Positions 37,352 to 49,492 of a stretch of DNA of 64,000 nucleotides are shown here, in pieces. The stretch's first letter is position 1. Each line of letters starts with the position of its first letter. The position numbers were made by a program, and so were the translations under genes. The DNA is from Lichenostomus cassidix (taxonomy: Eukaryota; Chordata; Aves; Passeriformes; Meliphagidae): positions 60,802,516 to 60,866,515 of the forward strand of contig CM039182.1 of assembly GCA_008360975.2 (NCBI GenBank), read 5' to 3'. Under the pieces are notes generated by a model. The model made no database searches. It was not told the DNA's origin and was given only the letters and a program-made list of their open reading frames with translations.

Positions 37352-38000
37352 TCTGTCTCAGGCCCAGAGATGCTGATTATCAGCCATGCAAGCCCCCATC
37401 CTGACTGGGGACATTTGGCTAAACTTGTGGGTCTGAGGTCATGCCTGGTCCTGCCAGCCTCCAATCTGTTCCTCTTCCTTCAGCAGGTCAGTGACTTGGC
37501 TGCATGGCACAGGGAGCACAGCAGCAGCAATCCCATAATTTCCTGCTTCTGACTTCTGCTGATTGGAATCCTAGAGAGGCACGTCTGGAAAGAGGAAAAG
37601 GCTGTCTGCACACTGGGTCTTAGATGGGGTCTCATTTTGGATGGTGCAAAGCTCTGAGGGATGTGTGTGAGTGGGGAAACAGAAGCGTCTGTTGAAAGGC
37701 TTCAACACAAGCTGCTAGGAAGGCAAGAGATGAGTGACCAGTGAGTCACTCAGCAGGCACTGAGTCAGGGAGACCTTACTGTACAGGCTCTTACTCAGCT
37801 GAAGAAGGCTCTCTGCTGCCCAGATGCACCTAACTGGTAAGGCCAAATCCTGTCCTCTCGTTGCAATGTCCCAGGCTGCAACCTGGAGGGGACTAAACAG
37901 GATGAAGAGAAAATCTCAGTATGGGAGCAATGATCATGTTTGGAAAAATTTGAGCAATAGTGTTAGTATAAATGCTGCTGTCTCTATTCTTACAGTATTT

Positions 38001-38040
38001 CAGGTTCCTAGACCAGTATTGCAGTTCCTAGACCAGATAT
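38001..38040. repeat. 20-bp tandem duplication
   Basis: Two copies sharing GTTCCTAGACCAG, at 38001-38020 and 38021-38040. Confidence 0.8.
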
Positions 38041-38766
38041 TACCCAAAGCAGGTGTCCCTGCCACAGATGGATGCACCTCCTTGGGGTGGTGCATCTCCT
38101 AGCACAAGGAGTCAGGCCATTGCCTGCTGCTGCTGTCTCCAGCCATCCAGGCTGTTGTGACAGACACAGCTTCTGGTCACTTTGATCCCATGGCCTTTGA
38201 TAGTTTTATTCCTACTGTGCTAATGTGTGCAGCTTGTGTCTCATGGAGCTGGGATGCCTCACAACCTAGAAACTATATATATTTACACAGCCTCAAAGAC
38301 TCCCAGAGAAATCTTGTTGGGGCTTTACTCACAGATAGAGTAATGAGAAAAGAATGGGAAAAAAATAGAAGAGAACATGGCCCCAAAATAACTTGTTTTG
38401 TTTTGCTTATATTTGAGGTTGGTTTTGCTCCTTATTTTAGGAAGACATTTTTTGTTGAGTTTTGTATGTATAACTTTTCAGTTATGCTGTGTAAAAATAG
38501 AAGTCAGTGATGACTATCAATATTTATGCATGAAGCAATTATTTTAGAAGGCCTGTAGCTACAACACAACCTTTCCTCTGTACAGTTTCCGTCATGATTT
38601 CAGATTGCGAAAGGGAAGCTTCAGAAGGAGTGTTCTGTACAGAGCTTTGGATAGGGAATGCATCCTGATTCCCAGATTTAAAAGCAAAGGTTGACAACAT
38701 TTCAAGTGTCTGTGTGGTGAGGACAGTGGAAAAAATAGTATTTTAGCCTTGGTTGTATACAGTGTT

Positions 38767-38895
38767 TAGGCCAAGTTGGATGGGGCTTTGAGTAACCTGA
38801 TCCAGTGGAAGGTGTCATCTTGCCCATGGCAGAGGGATTGGAACTAGATGGTTTTTAAGGCCCCTTCCAACCCAAACCAGTCTGGCTCTGTGAAT
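38767..38895 (+). mobile_element. CR1 LINE, short 3' end fragment
   Basis: 'GGCCAAGTTGGATGGGGCTT', 'AACCTGATCCAGTGGAAGG', 'TTGCCCATGGCAGAGGGATT', 'GGAACTAGATGG', 'CCCCTTCCAACCCAAACC'. This is the terminal about 130 bp of avian CR1 in the plus orientation. The terminal octamer repeat is degraded, suggesting an older copy than the one at 34.6 kb. Confidence 0.9.
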
Positions 38896-39449
38896 GTTTA
38901 CTGCCAAATTGCTGAATATGAGGTTTTGCTCTAACCTTCCTCTGTTCTCGTGTGTCTCTACAGACATAACTGAAGCTCGGAGCAGTGCCTTGTTCCCGGT
39001 GGTCTCAGGTCCTCCCTGCTCTGCTGATGCAATTAAGGGATTCAAGCCTGCCCTGATGGAAGTCCCTGAAGCTGTGGGGGCATAGCCCAAGCCAGAGTTT
39101 GCCAGCTCATTTTATGCTGTGCAAGACATTAACAGAGGCCTTGCTGACTGAGCTCGTGCAGAGGGAGCCTCCAACAAAGATGCAACACCACCAACAACAG
39201 GCAGAGATTATACTCACACCAGGAGCTTTGCTTCACTATTAATCACCACCAGTTCTTTCTTGGCAAAATTTTCAAATTTTCAGTGTTCTGTTTTTGAACT
39301 TGGGTACCTACATTATCTGTCTGATCCTGCAGTTTATGGGCTCTGTAATAATGCACTCTCACACTTCACCGTTCACTTAAAGCCCTAAACAGAAGATCTG
39401 AATATTCTGTTTGCAAATTTCGCTCTCTGAGAAGAGGTTTAATAACTTC

Positions 39450-39484
39450 AAACAAACAAACAAACAAAAAAAAAAAGAAGAAAG
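39450..39484. repeat. (CAAA)n / A-rich simple repeat
   Basis: Four CAAA-type units followed by an A-run. Confidence 0.9.
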
Positions 39485-40794
39485 AAGTGGGGGAGGTTTT
39501 TGGAAGGACTGTGTTAGTGTAACAGCTATAAAGCAGCCTCTGAAAGTGAGGCAGTGTCTGCCACTGCCAAACAACCACATTTCATTACTTTGGAACCACA
39601 TTTTAGGGCTCAGGCAGCTTGTTTAAGCAGATTTTTAGAGCCCCACCACCATGGGCAGACCTGCTGCAGCCTCACCTTGGGTGTCTGTCGTTTCTGTCTG
39701 GCTCTTTAGGGCAGCTCCCTTCCAGCCCTGGGCACAGGGCTGCTGCCTATCCCAAAGCACATCAGACATACCAGGATGTGGGCTTTGCCATTCCCTGGAG
39801 CAGCAAGGTAGGGATGCAGCAGTGCCAGCCGTTAGTGCACAGATCTGCTGCTAAGGAAGGTAAGTGAGAAACAACTCCTGCAATTAGGAGCACAGAGGTG
39901 ATTTCACATAGGTAAACTGCCAGAGGTGGTGAAGTGCCAGAACGGGATTTGGCCAGGACACCACAGCAAACACCTGCATGTTTACAAAGAATGACACAGG
40001 ATCATTGACTCCTCAGAGCCTCCCACCTCCTGTGCTGCCTCTCCCCTCCAGCAGCACGGCACCGAAGGGCAACATCTGGTCTGCAGTTGACATCAGAAAC
40101 ATCATTATTAAGAACTGGTCCGGTGAAGACTCAGCCTGAAAACTGCAACCTAATGAACCTTCAGCCCCACACTGTGCGAAGGCTCCCAGCCCAGCACTGG
40201 CTGGTCTAGGAATGGTGGGGACTACTGGAAAACCTCCCCTGCAGGTTGCCAGGCAGCTATCAGGCCAGATTGGTTCCTGTAACATGTGAGCTCCAATGAG
40301 AATGCAGCGAAAAATGAGAGAGCTTACCACAGGCAGATTTCTTCCTAACTGTGTCACCGGTGAACACCTTAATTCTAAGCCGGAGGTGGGAGAATGGGTT
40401 TGTTTTTACAAGAAACCTGTCGATGGAGAAAAGAAAAATTTGAGGAGAATTTAGTGACTGGCTGAATTTGGCAAATAATTTCAGCTGGAGAAAATAGCTA
40501 AAATAGTTCAAACTTGGAGCAGGGAATGGGAGACGAGAAATTCTGGAAATCCATTATTTGCACAGCTCTCCTCCAAAGCGCTTATATTATACTGCCCGCT
40601 ACCAGCTGGCCCAAGATTTATGTTGCCTAATATTTTCCGTTATAAAAAATTCTTTCAACATTTTTATTTTTTTAGAAGCTCTAACACCTCCATTGTTTGC
40701 AGTAGGCCCTTATAATTTGGCAGGGACAAAGCCCCTGGGCTAGAGAAGTGCCTTTTCTTTCATCCATGAAATTCCAGTCAGGTTTGGCTGGATT

Positions 40795-40836
40795 AAAAAA
40801 AAAAAAAACACCAAAAAAACACACACAAAAAAAAAC
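40795..40836. repeat. A-rich simple repeat with CA units
   Basis: A-runs interrupted by CACC and CACACAC. No retrotransposon body is recognised immediately upstream. Confidence 0.85.
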
Positions 40837-40885
40837 CTGTTAAAGATCACCATTTCCCTTCTCTCTCTTATGTGCCTCAAGAAAA

Positions 40886-40908
40886 TATGCTGGCGGACTG
40901 CCAGCATA
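40886..40908. repeat. Perfect 9-bp inverted repeat, 5-base loop
   Basis: TATGCTGGC, loop GGACT, GCCAGCATA. The flanks do not pair. It is short enough to be chance in 64 kb. Confidence 0.8.
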
Positions 40909-43337
40909 GCAAGTGAACATGAACGTTCTCATTAAATTGAGCCCAGGTTGTCACCAAAGCAGCCGTCCAGACTCTGCTGGGAATGTCTGGGAGCTTCCAG
41001 GGCAGCTGCAGCAGCAGAAGAGTTGTGGGAGACCAAGCACCACCCCAAGGAGTTTTCCCAACAGGCGAAGAAGGCAGAGAGGGGAAGGAGCTCCTCCTGT
41101 CACTGATTTAAAAGACCTGGCAAGCCAGTCTCTGTGCCTTGGGGCTCCTGTCCCTACTTTTGAGGCTGGGAAGAGTAGAGCCAATTTCTCGCTCAGCCAG
41201 CTGTGAAATAGCAACACTAAGCCGTGTTCCTCTTTCTCCAGAACCTTTCTCTTCTCCCTGGGAACTGCAGCAATCCTGCCCTCCCCTAAAATAGTTAACC
41301 CTGTGGTCTTAATTGTGTCAGTCTATTCTGTGATGCTGAACAGACAATGGGTTTGGTGATTGTCGGTCAGGGGTTTTATAAGCACTGAAGAGGGGATAGT
41401 TGTCTTGAAAAGCTTCTGGTCCACAGATTGGAATGGGGCCAGCCCAGAAGACTGCACAGGAAGAGATGAGAGTCCAGGAGCCAGACCTACTAGGGAGGCA
41501 GTTTCCAAATAGTGATCAGGAAACAGAAATGGGACCATGTGCACAGAAATGAGCCTAGAGAGCTAATGGGAGTGGAATGGGAAATGGGAAAATTTGGACA
41601 TAATTTTGTGGGAGACCTGGTGAAACCTTGGAAGATCTTAAGTAGCCAATATAATCCACTCCTGGCAGAGGAGACTGTGTTATGAAAGTCAACATTGAGT
41701 GCATTATAGTGAGATGAGCACTAACGTAGAAAGGAACATAGAAATATATTATTTAGTGGTCCATCAGTCTCGTTTTTGGCCTCCACAAGTGATGTTGGAA
41801 AAGATGGCATACAGAGGCTCCGCAGCCAGCAAATTCTTGCCAGTTGTGAAAATCTTAGTGCAATCCTAAATAGCAAGAAAGTGGCTTATGTCAGAGTACC
41901 AAGTTTTATGAGTCTTCCCAATTTTGTTAGCATTATCCAAAAATTGGATTGGAAGTCAAATATCAGAGTGCACCACACAGAAGTTTGACTTCCCTGTGCA
42001 GATCTCGTCATTCCCATAGAAGTGTAGCTGTCAAAAGAATCTAGCAGACTTCACAAGGAAGGTGCTTATCCATGGAAAAGCTGTTAGTGCCCATTTAAGA
42101 AGTTTGGTGGTTGCCAGTGGACAAAAGACACAGAAAACAGAAAGTTGCCTTATTTCTGTCATCCTGCCCCTGCTCTGCTGACCACATGAGCAAGGTTCAG
42201 GCAAGATCCTTCGGTCTGAAAAGGTCAGAGCCCTTTGCTCCACCCAGAGATAGGCACACTGAAAAGCTGCTAGCCAGGCTCATCCCAAAGCCGATCTTTC
42301 ACAGGAGGTCTAACTTGCTTCAGTGGGCAGAGTGCACTGGGCTGCACTGCTTTTGGAACCTGTGCTGCCCTGTGTGCAGAAAATGGGTGCAGGAGCTAAT
42401 GTCTGTCTCTACCTTACAGCTCTTTGCATGGTACTCCATTGTGCCAAGTAGATGTAGTAGTAAATATGTTGGTAAAACCTGAAAGAAAGACTGAGTGATG
42501 GCAAGGAGAAGACAAAAGGTGGTACTTTCACCTCTGTTTGAGCATTTGCTTTATCCTGAGGATGGGTTTCTAAGTTAAATGAGAGGTGGAAGGCTGAAAC
42601 TATGGCTTTTCTAAACTTGGCTTTCCTTTGGTGCCAGTTTAGAAATAAAACTTCTCACATTTGAATTCAGAGTCAAATCTGTGCCCCTGAAGGGAAAGTG
42701 GCAGTTCAAAGATGGGTCTCAGTACTGATTCCAATTTAAATAGAAAAGGTTGTGTAATTTTCCCTTCAGCTGGATAGTGCATTAATTAGCACAGTAATTT
42801 CTGGAGTGCTACTAATAAACTATATATTCAACAATGTTGGCAGTAAAAGCCATTGAAGCAAGCATCAGCAGTTCTTGAAGACAGAATATGACTGTGAGTA
42901 CCTGAGGGCTCCTTCTTTGGATTGCAGGAGTGGGATAACTTGTCAGAAATTAGTAAATTGCAATCAAATATGTATAGAATGCAGACTAGCTAAAGATGGA
43001 ATAATCACAACCATCAAAGTTTGGTGCATAATTGGTAGAGACAAGTAGTCCAGCAAATATTGTTCTAATATCATCTTAACCACAAGGGCTGCTCAGATGC
43101 GTTTCTTGAAGACATTTAAGTTAGCAAATAGTACTCATCATTAATCTTTTATAATGGCTTTTGGGAGCCACAGTTCATTTAAACATTTTACATTTTTATT
43201 ACTTATGTATGCAGGGCAGCAATTAAAGCTGTCGTGGTCATATAATTAAGACTAATGAAAGCAAGACCAAGGCAGGTTTTCATTTTCTGTCAACCTGAAT
43301 ATCCATCTGCTTCTACCATCTCCCTGCCCCCCACCAT

Positions 43338-43458
43338 TTTTGGTTGTTTCAGGTTTTTTGGGTTGGTGGGTTTTTGGGGTTTTTTTTTGGGGGGGGGGGA
43401 GGAAGGCTAGTTTTTGATTGTTTTGTTTTGTTTTGTTTTGTTTTGTTGGGGTTTTTTT
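43338..43458. repeat. G/T-rich low-complexity tract with (TTTTG)5
   Basis: Alternating G- and T-runs, including a run of 11 G (43389-43399), followed by (TTTTG)5 at 43421-43445 and a further GGGG/T-run. On the plus strand the G-runs form a loose G-quadruplex pattern. Confidence 0.88.
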
Positions 43459-44049
43459 GCTTGAAAGCCATCTCCCCAGCCCCTAGGCATTTAACCAAAC
43501 ACCTCTACAACTGTCCAGGATGAACTGTGAAGACTAAGGGGTCCTTTCATTTCTGGCATGGAAGAAGCATATCTCTTGGTAATCAGACAAGAACTGTAAA
43601 AGGCTCAGTCTTTCTCAATGCAAATAAATGTGAGTGATGCAATAACAACATCTTTATGGTATGTTTTCTTGGCCACTGTGAAGTAATAGTTTTGGAGGGA
43701 AGACAGGGATTAGTCATCCCACAATTAGTCATTCTATAGTGTAGTTTGATACTTGAGAGATCTGTATTTCAGAAATGTGGTTCTGCAACCATAGGACCTC
43801 TTTTCATGTACTTCCTACTTTCCTCCTCTTTTGACTGGGAGAAGTTTGTAAAAAGAAAAAAACATTTACTTTCTTTTTTTCCTGTGCTTCTGCACTCATG
43901 TGTCTCTATTTTATCTTCATACAAACCTTGCTTTCACTTTCTTGGGAACTTTGACCAAAACCTTAGTTTGGGAGGCACCTCCATCCTCGCTTTCCTAAGG
44001 CAGAGCCCATCAGCCTGATCAGGCATGCTAAAGCTAATGCTATAAAGGG

Positions 44050-44050
<1 letters not shown>

Positions 44051-44090
<40 letters not shown>
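44051..44090. repeat. (TG)20 microsatellite
   Basis: Forty bases of uninterrupted TG. It is probably length-polymorphic and a potential Z-DNA former. Confidence 0.97.
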
Positions 44091-44091
<1 letters not shown>

Positions 44092-44833
44092 CACATATAG
44101 AGCCACTGTCCCCTCACATGTGTCTCCAGCAGCCTGGGAGCCTGAGAGGTGCTGGTGGTGCGTTAGTACTTGCCAAGGTGTGGGGAGCTCTGTGAGGACA
44201 GAGCGGTGAACTGGGACACTGGAATACACCTCCCCTCCAAAGGCTGTTTACTGCCTTAGGAAGAGAACAGGGTAAGAGGCAGCTGCTCTGTCAGTCTTCT
44301 CTTTTGTAACAGTCAGAAGCTATGCTATAGAAAATTTGTTCCCTTTAACTGGAATTCTTGTGAGTCAAAAAGGCAATGCAGATGTTTCAAAGTGTTAATC
44401 ATAAATATCAGGGGAGAGGGAGCTTAATGGCAGAGCTCCCAATGAGTAACAACTTAATATTTGGCCTCAAATATTTCGACTGGTAAGATGTCATATACTT
44501 CTCTGTACATGGCAGCTCTGCAGTTGTATTAACCATTTCATTTTTGGAGTGAGTAGTTGCAGCCCAGCCCACGGGTCACAGGCAGTGTGCTACGCACGAG
44601 GGTCTGCACTGGACACGTGATTATCACTGGTCCAGGCACCAGCACCAGACCTAGTCCTCTCCTAAGATGCCTTGTTTCATTGGATCTCCTCACCACAGCA
44701 AAAGCCTGGATCTACTTTCCATCTGACCTTCCTCCCAGCTCCTTGGTATTTCTCTGTTGCCAAATGCTAGTCTCCAGAAAGTATTCTATGCATACCAAAG
44801 CCTGCATGACATTTGTCTCTGAGAGTCTTTTGG

Positions 44834-44891
44834 TATAAATATACCAGTCTTTCAGTATAAATATGCCAGTCTTTCAGTGCTGGTATAAATA
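44834..44891. repeat. Three spaced TATAAATA motifs in a degenerate tandem repeat
   Basis: TATAAATA occurs at 44834-44841, 44856-44863 and 44884-44891, with CCAGTCTTTCAGT between copies 1-2 and 2-3. The motif resembles a TATA box but arises from local duplication. No transcript evidence is visible. Confidence 0.75.
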
Positions 44892-45376
44892 GAGTTAATT
44901 TCTTCTTATTTCAGACATGTTGTTATCATTATTAACTTACCAACCCAAACTCCAAACACAAAATTCAAATCTGGCAAAAGAAATACAAAGCAAGTCATGG
45001 GCCAAATTCATTTGACTTTAAAACAGCACTGAAACAGATGAAATACTGTGTTTTATTTGGAAAAACAGCAGCTGTGTCTGTACAGCAACTACTGTGCTTC
45101 TCCAAAGGGTTTTTCCCACATACAGGGTCAAACTCAACCAAATGTACCTTGGGATTAGAATGTAAAACTCCCATTAAATTCCTGGATCAAACTGTTAGAA
45201 GATGTAAATAAGGGTTACTAGGTTTGAAGTCAATGAAGGTGGTATGCAATGCACCAACTGTGTGCATTCCGTGTAACATCTCTGCTGATGGCAGTCAAAA
45301 ACTGGGTAGGTAATTTCCAGCCCAATGGACACAAGCTGAAGACAAAGGCTTGCTTCTCTACCCTTTCTTCTCTGGC

Positions 45377-45412
45377 TAGAAGCAGATGCCAAGGTAGAAG
45401 CAGATGCCAAAG
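45377..45412. repeat. 18-bp tandem duplication
   Basis: Two copies of TAGAAGCAGATGCCAAGG, differing at one base near the end. Confidence 0.88.
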
Positions 45413-45721
45413 TCTGTACTCCACAATCAGCATAATTTGCAATGATCTAATATTAAAATGTCAGCACCAATGTGCAAGGAATTCTATTTCTCCTCAGTCC
45501 CAATGTGTGGTATCTCTACTCCGCTGGCAAATTCCCACAGCTCCGGCATGGTATAGACCTCCCATACCCAAAGGAGCACAAACAGGTTCCAGTTACAAAC
45601 TGACCTGCTTTCTGCTCTACTGGAGAGCCCTGTTGGGCACAAGTCATCATTTCACAAGTGATATGGTTTAAAAGTGAAGCTAATCTGGAACAAACCTCGC
45701 TGAGCAGATCTAGTAGAAGTG

Positions 45722-45757
45722 GTGTAGCTCAGCAGGCCTGTGTAGCTCAGCAGGGAG
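45722..45757. repeat. 18-bp tandem duplication
   Basis: Two copies sharing GTGTAGCTCAGCAGG at 45722 and 45740. The unit resembles a tRNA D-arm, but no tRNA follows. Confidence 0.8.
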
Positions 45758-46637
45758 TTGAGGTGTGTGATGCTCCCTCTGGAAGGAAAGCTCCCAAGAA
45801 CAAGCACCCTTGAGAACTGCTCTCAAGCACTTTTGGTGCCATTGTAATGGAAGCAGCATCTGAAGGGATTGTTATCTTAAATGCAGGTTAATTTTTAAAT
45901 CCTGATGGTTTCACTGAGAATTGGATAGCTAAAACAGCTTTCAGAATCCGAGGCTGAAGTTTCATTGCTTTTTGCTTTGCTTATGGGTTGCAGAAGACCT
46001 TGTAGGGAAGGGAAGAAGCCAATTTTCTGGTGACACTGACAGACCTTGTTTCCCTTTACTCAACAGGGTGTGCAAAGTACAACTGCCTTCTTGAAGTTGA
46101 GCACTGCGCTTCAGCTGTCTTGGAGTCAAAAAGGAGGCATATTCTTGAGGCAGCTCCAGTTCTTTTACACAGGAATGATGCGGGGCAGAAAATCAAGGCA
46201 GATGCAATTACTGAAAATCAGAACCTGCAGTGCAACTTCTCTCTCCTGCTGCTTTTGTGTGGGGCTCAGCTCCCCTGAGCCTTGGACTCCATAGAGCCTA
46301 ACAGAAGAAAGTTCACTACAAGCATCAGGTATTGCTGTTAGTGGGAAGCCTAGCAAATACTCTTTCCACACCAGCAACACCTCCTGTTGGCAGGCTTATT
46401 TAGCAGGCTCTAGGCATTGAAGTAAACATTCTGTCTCTTTTGTGAGATTCACCACAGTGGGGCTTATTCCTGTCCTGCCTCTCAAGAGAGTCTGAGGAGC
46501 CAGTTGTGGCCTTTTAATATGAGGGAATTAAGTGGCCAAAAAAATGGAACTGCCTGAAAAAGAGGCAGTTATGACAAGCAACATGGAAATAATTTGAGAG
46601 TGGGTCATGTTTCACTATCTTTTCCCCCACAATTTCA

Positions 46638-47399
46638 CTACATTTTAAGTTTGTGTTTTTCTTTTCTTTTTTTTTCCACAATCTGACTATACATTAAAAG
46701 AATAGAGTCAGTAGTGTGTAAAGAGGGAGAGTGGGGAGCAGAAGACAGGATGCAAAAAGCTTGGGAGAAGCAGCCAGTCTGAGCTGACCAGTCAGAGGGA
46801 TCACAGGATCGTTCAGGGGAAGTTATTTCAGGGGTAGTATACAGGTTGGGATGGGCAGTCCCACAGAGTAGCATCTCTCCTCCACCTAGCCCAGATTCAG
46901 TCTGGCTCTCCTCTGCCTGACCTGCCCCTTTGCCAGCAGCTGCCCAAAGCCAATAGACCAGAGTCACACTAGCATCCAGAAATGGGTTATCACTGAGAGA
47001 CACTAAACTTTGCCTTAGATTTTGTTTGGCAAGGGTGGGGAACAGTCCATGCAGAAAGGAAATAGAGGGAAAAAAACTCCAGAAAAAATAAACTGCAGAC
47101 AATGTCTCATTGATACAGTGCGTGGGGTAGCACTGTAATGCAAGTGACACGCAGAGGAAGGAGGGAAGCCCTGGTGCTTGGAGTAATCCATTATTTTCAT
47201 TAGTATTGATCATGCTTTCCTGCCTCCAAGTGTCCCCAGAGCTGGTGAGGGTGCCTTCAGAAGGGCCATCAGGGCGTTTTTGCTTCTGCTGCTTTGCCAC
47301 ACTCTCCTTATGCTGAGATTTCACTGCCATCCCCACACCAATGGATGCTGCTGAGGGAGGCTTGGGACCATGATGGAAGCACATCCAGACCTTTCCCAA
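46638..47399 (-). other. Long unassigned open frame (253 codons)
   Basis: The longest ATG-to-stop frame in the window. Residues 25-65 are hydrophilic (Lys/Gln/Ser-rich); residues 79-90 and 101-123 are hydrophobic and aromatic; the rest is Ser/Thr-rich; and the last residues come from a pyrimidine-rich plus-strand tract. I recognise no domain or motif. With uniform codon use, about 0.03 such frames would be expected in 64 kb by a rough estimate (stop probability 3/64), so it is somewhat long for chance. There is no promoter, Kozak or splice context to support it, and a non-coding transcript or chance is more likely than a protein gene. Confidence 0.12.
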
Positions 47400-47975
47400 A
47401 GGACTGTGCCAGCAGCCACTACCACCAAAACAGGGCCAGGGTTGTACACACAGCTGACTACTGCCCCCGTTGAGTCACCCCACAGGCCACTTCTTTCTTG
47501 TTGCTTTAGCTAAATCAGGAGATCAGGAGATCTGCTGGGCAGCTGCGGAGGAGCCCAGTCCGTGCCAGTCAGGGAGGGGCTCTGCTCGCTCTCAGGCTGG
47601 AGCTACTGCAGGCGAGAGAAGGTGCAAAGCACACAGGAGGAGAACGGCAGCCTTGTATTCTGTCATATAAAACTTAGAGCCCCCGGTCTGGCTCTTTATC
47701 AATTATTAGCCTGCTGCTAAAATAAGAAAATAGATTTCATAAGTGTGTTTGTGTTCCACACACCAGACAGATAGTCTGGATAAAATGATTTATTGGTGTG
47801 AGTAAGTGCGTGTATGTGTAGATGTGCATATGGTTCAAATCCTATAAAGCAGAGTCCTGCCTGTGTGTGCATGTATTTAATGCTTCATATGGTACATCAT
47901 TCCTTTTTCATGTGTGTCTGTCTGGTTTTCTTGGGCAGCACCACTTAAATTTCTTCTTTCTTTTCTTTTCTTTTC

Positions 47976-48008
<33 letters not shown>

Positions 48009-49492
48009 CATTTCACATGAATTGTGCAGTGGAAGCCAAGAGTATCTGCCAACTTGGCTGTCCCAAAAATAAAAGTTGACACTCTTCTCCTAGAAACAGT
48101 TATCTCCTCATTGTAGTCATGGTCAACCCACACCATCCCTTTCTTGAAACTGAGGCTGAATTTAATAATACACTTGGCCGCTTTCATTTCTGACTAAAAA
48201 TGTCAAAAAGTGAAAATACTTTTTTTAAGAACGCAGAGGCAGAGAGCGATCCCAGGACACAGCACTTACTACTGTAAGTGTGTACAAAGGCACAGACTGC
48301 TCTCTTCCAGCTGGCAGCGGGAGCACTGCTGCAGAAACCATAGACAAAGGTGGAAGCAGTGATAGGAAAGTCCCCCCACCTTCTCTTCAACTTAAAATTC
48401 CTCTTTTCTCCTATGTGGCAAATGGACTGCTGCAATTCTCAACTTTCCTTGAATTCTTCATTTTGGCTTTTGAGGTTTGGGATTCCTCCTCTTTTCACAC
48501 CCCTAGTATACTCAGAGGCAGTGAACAAACATTGATTTCACCCCAGTCATAAGTGCCACAGAGTCTAAGGAGGGAAAACCGCCTGATTGTAAGGCCAGTT
48601 CATGTCCCTCCTACCAGAATAGCAGGCAGGGGTTGGTATGAGTCATGCAAGACACGTTGTCTGGTCTTAAGTTATACTTGCCCCATGCAACTTATTTTCT
48701 AAGCCACTTAACAGAAAAGTAGCAATTCAGTGTTGCTGTCATAGGTACTTCAGAAGCTGTGCTTTTAGTTAGAGGTGGCAACAGCCCATGCAAATTTCTG
48801 GTTTAGATAGGAAAACATAACTTAGTAAATGAATAAACAATCTGTTTTCCTGAATCATGCCCATTTCCACCTGTACAATGCCTAGACAGCAAGTGAGATT
48901 CTTTTAAAGCAACAGTAAGTCATGAATTCAAAGTGACTTTTAACACTGCTGCTGTAAAGAGCCATGTCAAAATATATTCCCTCTTGGCTTTCGCTCAGTT
49001 TAGGTAGAGTAGCTCTCATGATATGGAGACTACTAGGCTATGCTAAACAGCTGATTCTAATTTTTCACTCTGTGAGTTCCAGCAATTGTAGCTGGTTGGG
49101 TATTTTTAAGCTTCCATAGCTGAATAGGTCTCGGTAGCAGGAGTTGCTCCATGTGGTCAGAGCTACTAGTGACTTGAAATCAATTATCAGATGGAAAATG
49201 GCTGACATGACGACTGAAGAACATTTTCTGGTTTTCACTGTCAAGGTGATTGCCAACAAAGTGAGATCTGTGGATATAGGAATCACTGACAACAAGGTTT
49301 GTCATTCTGAGTAGATGAGGAGGGTCTTGTGATCCTTCATGGTGGCTGTTCTAGTGGTGCTGTAGGTTCATTGTCTTTGGAGGAAAAGGGGTGTGTGTTT
49401 AAACCTTTGGGGACAGCAATTAGTTTGGCATCAATTTCAGGATTTTTTTAGCCCAGTGAGCAGGGGAGAACAAAGTTCTAGAGCAAAGGGTT
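47400..49492. other. Unique non-coding stretch
   Basis: A GC-richer start (47.4-47.65 kb) is followed by AT-leaning sequence with the (TTTTC)n repeat. No gene is recognised. Confidence 0.6.
47951..48009. repeat. (TTTTC)n microsatellite plus T-run
   Basis: Seven clean TTTTC units at 47961-47995, with a degenerate TTC start and a 14-base T-run after them. It is (GAAAA)n on the minus strand. No retrotransposon whose tail this could be is seen at 47.0-47.9 kb. Confidence 0.93.

Larger units (their letters stand above)
34848..38766. other. Unique non-coding stretch
   Basis: No supportable gene. A GC-richer part at about 36200-36540 has overlapping ORFs on both strands (up to 117 codons) without domains. 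It includes the palindrome GGGGTTCGAACCCC (36413-36426), a 41-bp tandem duplication (37270-37351) and a 20-bp one (38001-38040). Confidence 0.6.
38896..43337. other. Unique non-coding stretch
   Basis: No supportable gene. It holds a (CAAA)n/A-run at 39450-39484, an A/C-rich run at 40795-40836 and a small hairpin at 40886-40908. 42.7-43.3 kb is AT-rich with several TAATTA-like cores and no ORF of 60 codons or more. A plus ORF of 123 codons (42111-42482) has no domain. Confidence 0.6.
43459..46637. other. Unique non-coding stretch with simple repeats
   Basis: No supportable gene. It contains (TG)20, three spaced TATAAATA motifs (44834-44891) and two 18-bp tandem duplications (45377-45412, 45722-45757). 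A plus ORF at 45249-45671 (140 codons) overlaps minus ORFs and shows no domain. Confidence 0.6.

Noticed and set aside
39370..39485. (CAAA)n/A-run as a possible poly(A) tail of a retroposed gene
   Set aside because: No coding or transcript-like sequence recognised immediately upstream, and no flanking target duplication seen by eye.
45722..45800. tRNA-like GTGTAGCTCAG segments
   Set aside because: They resemble a tRNA D-arm, but there is no T-arm or acceptor pairing. It is explained by an 18-bp tandem duplication.
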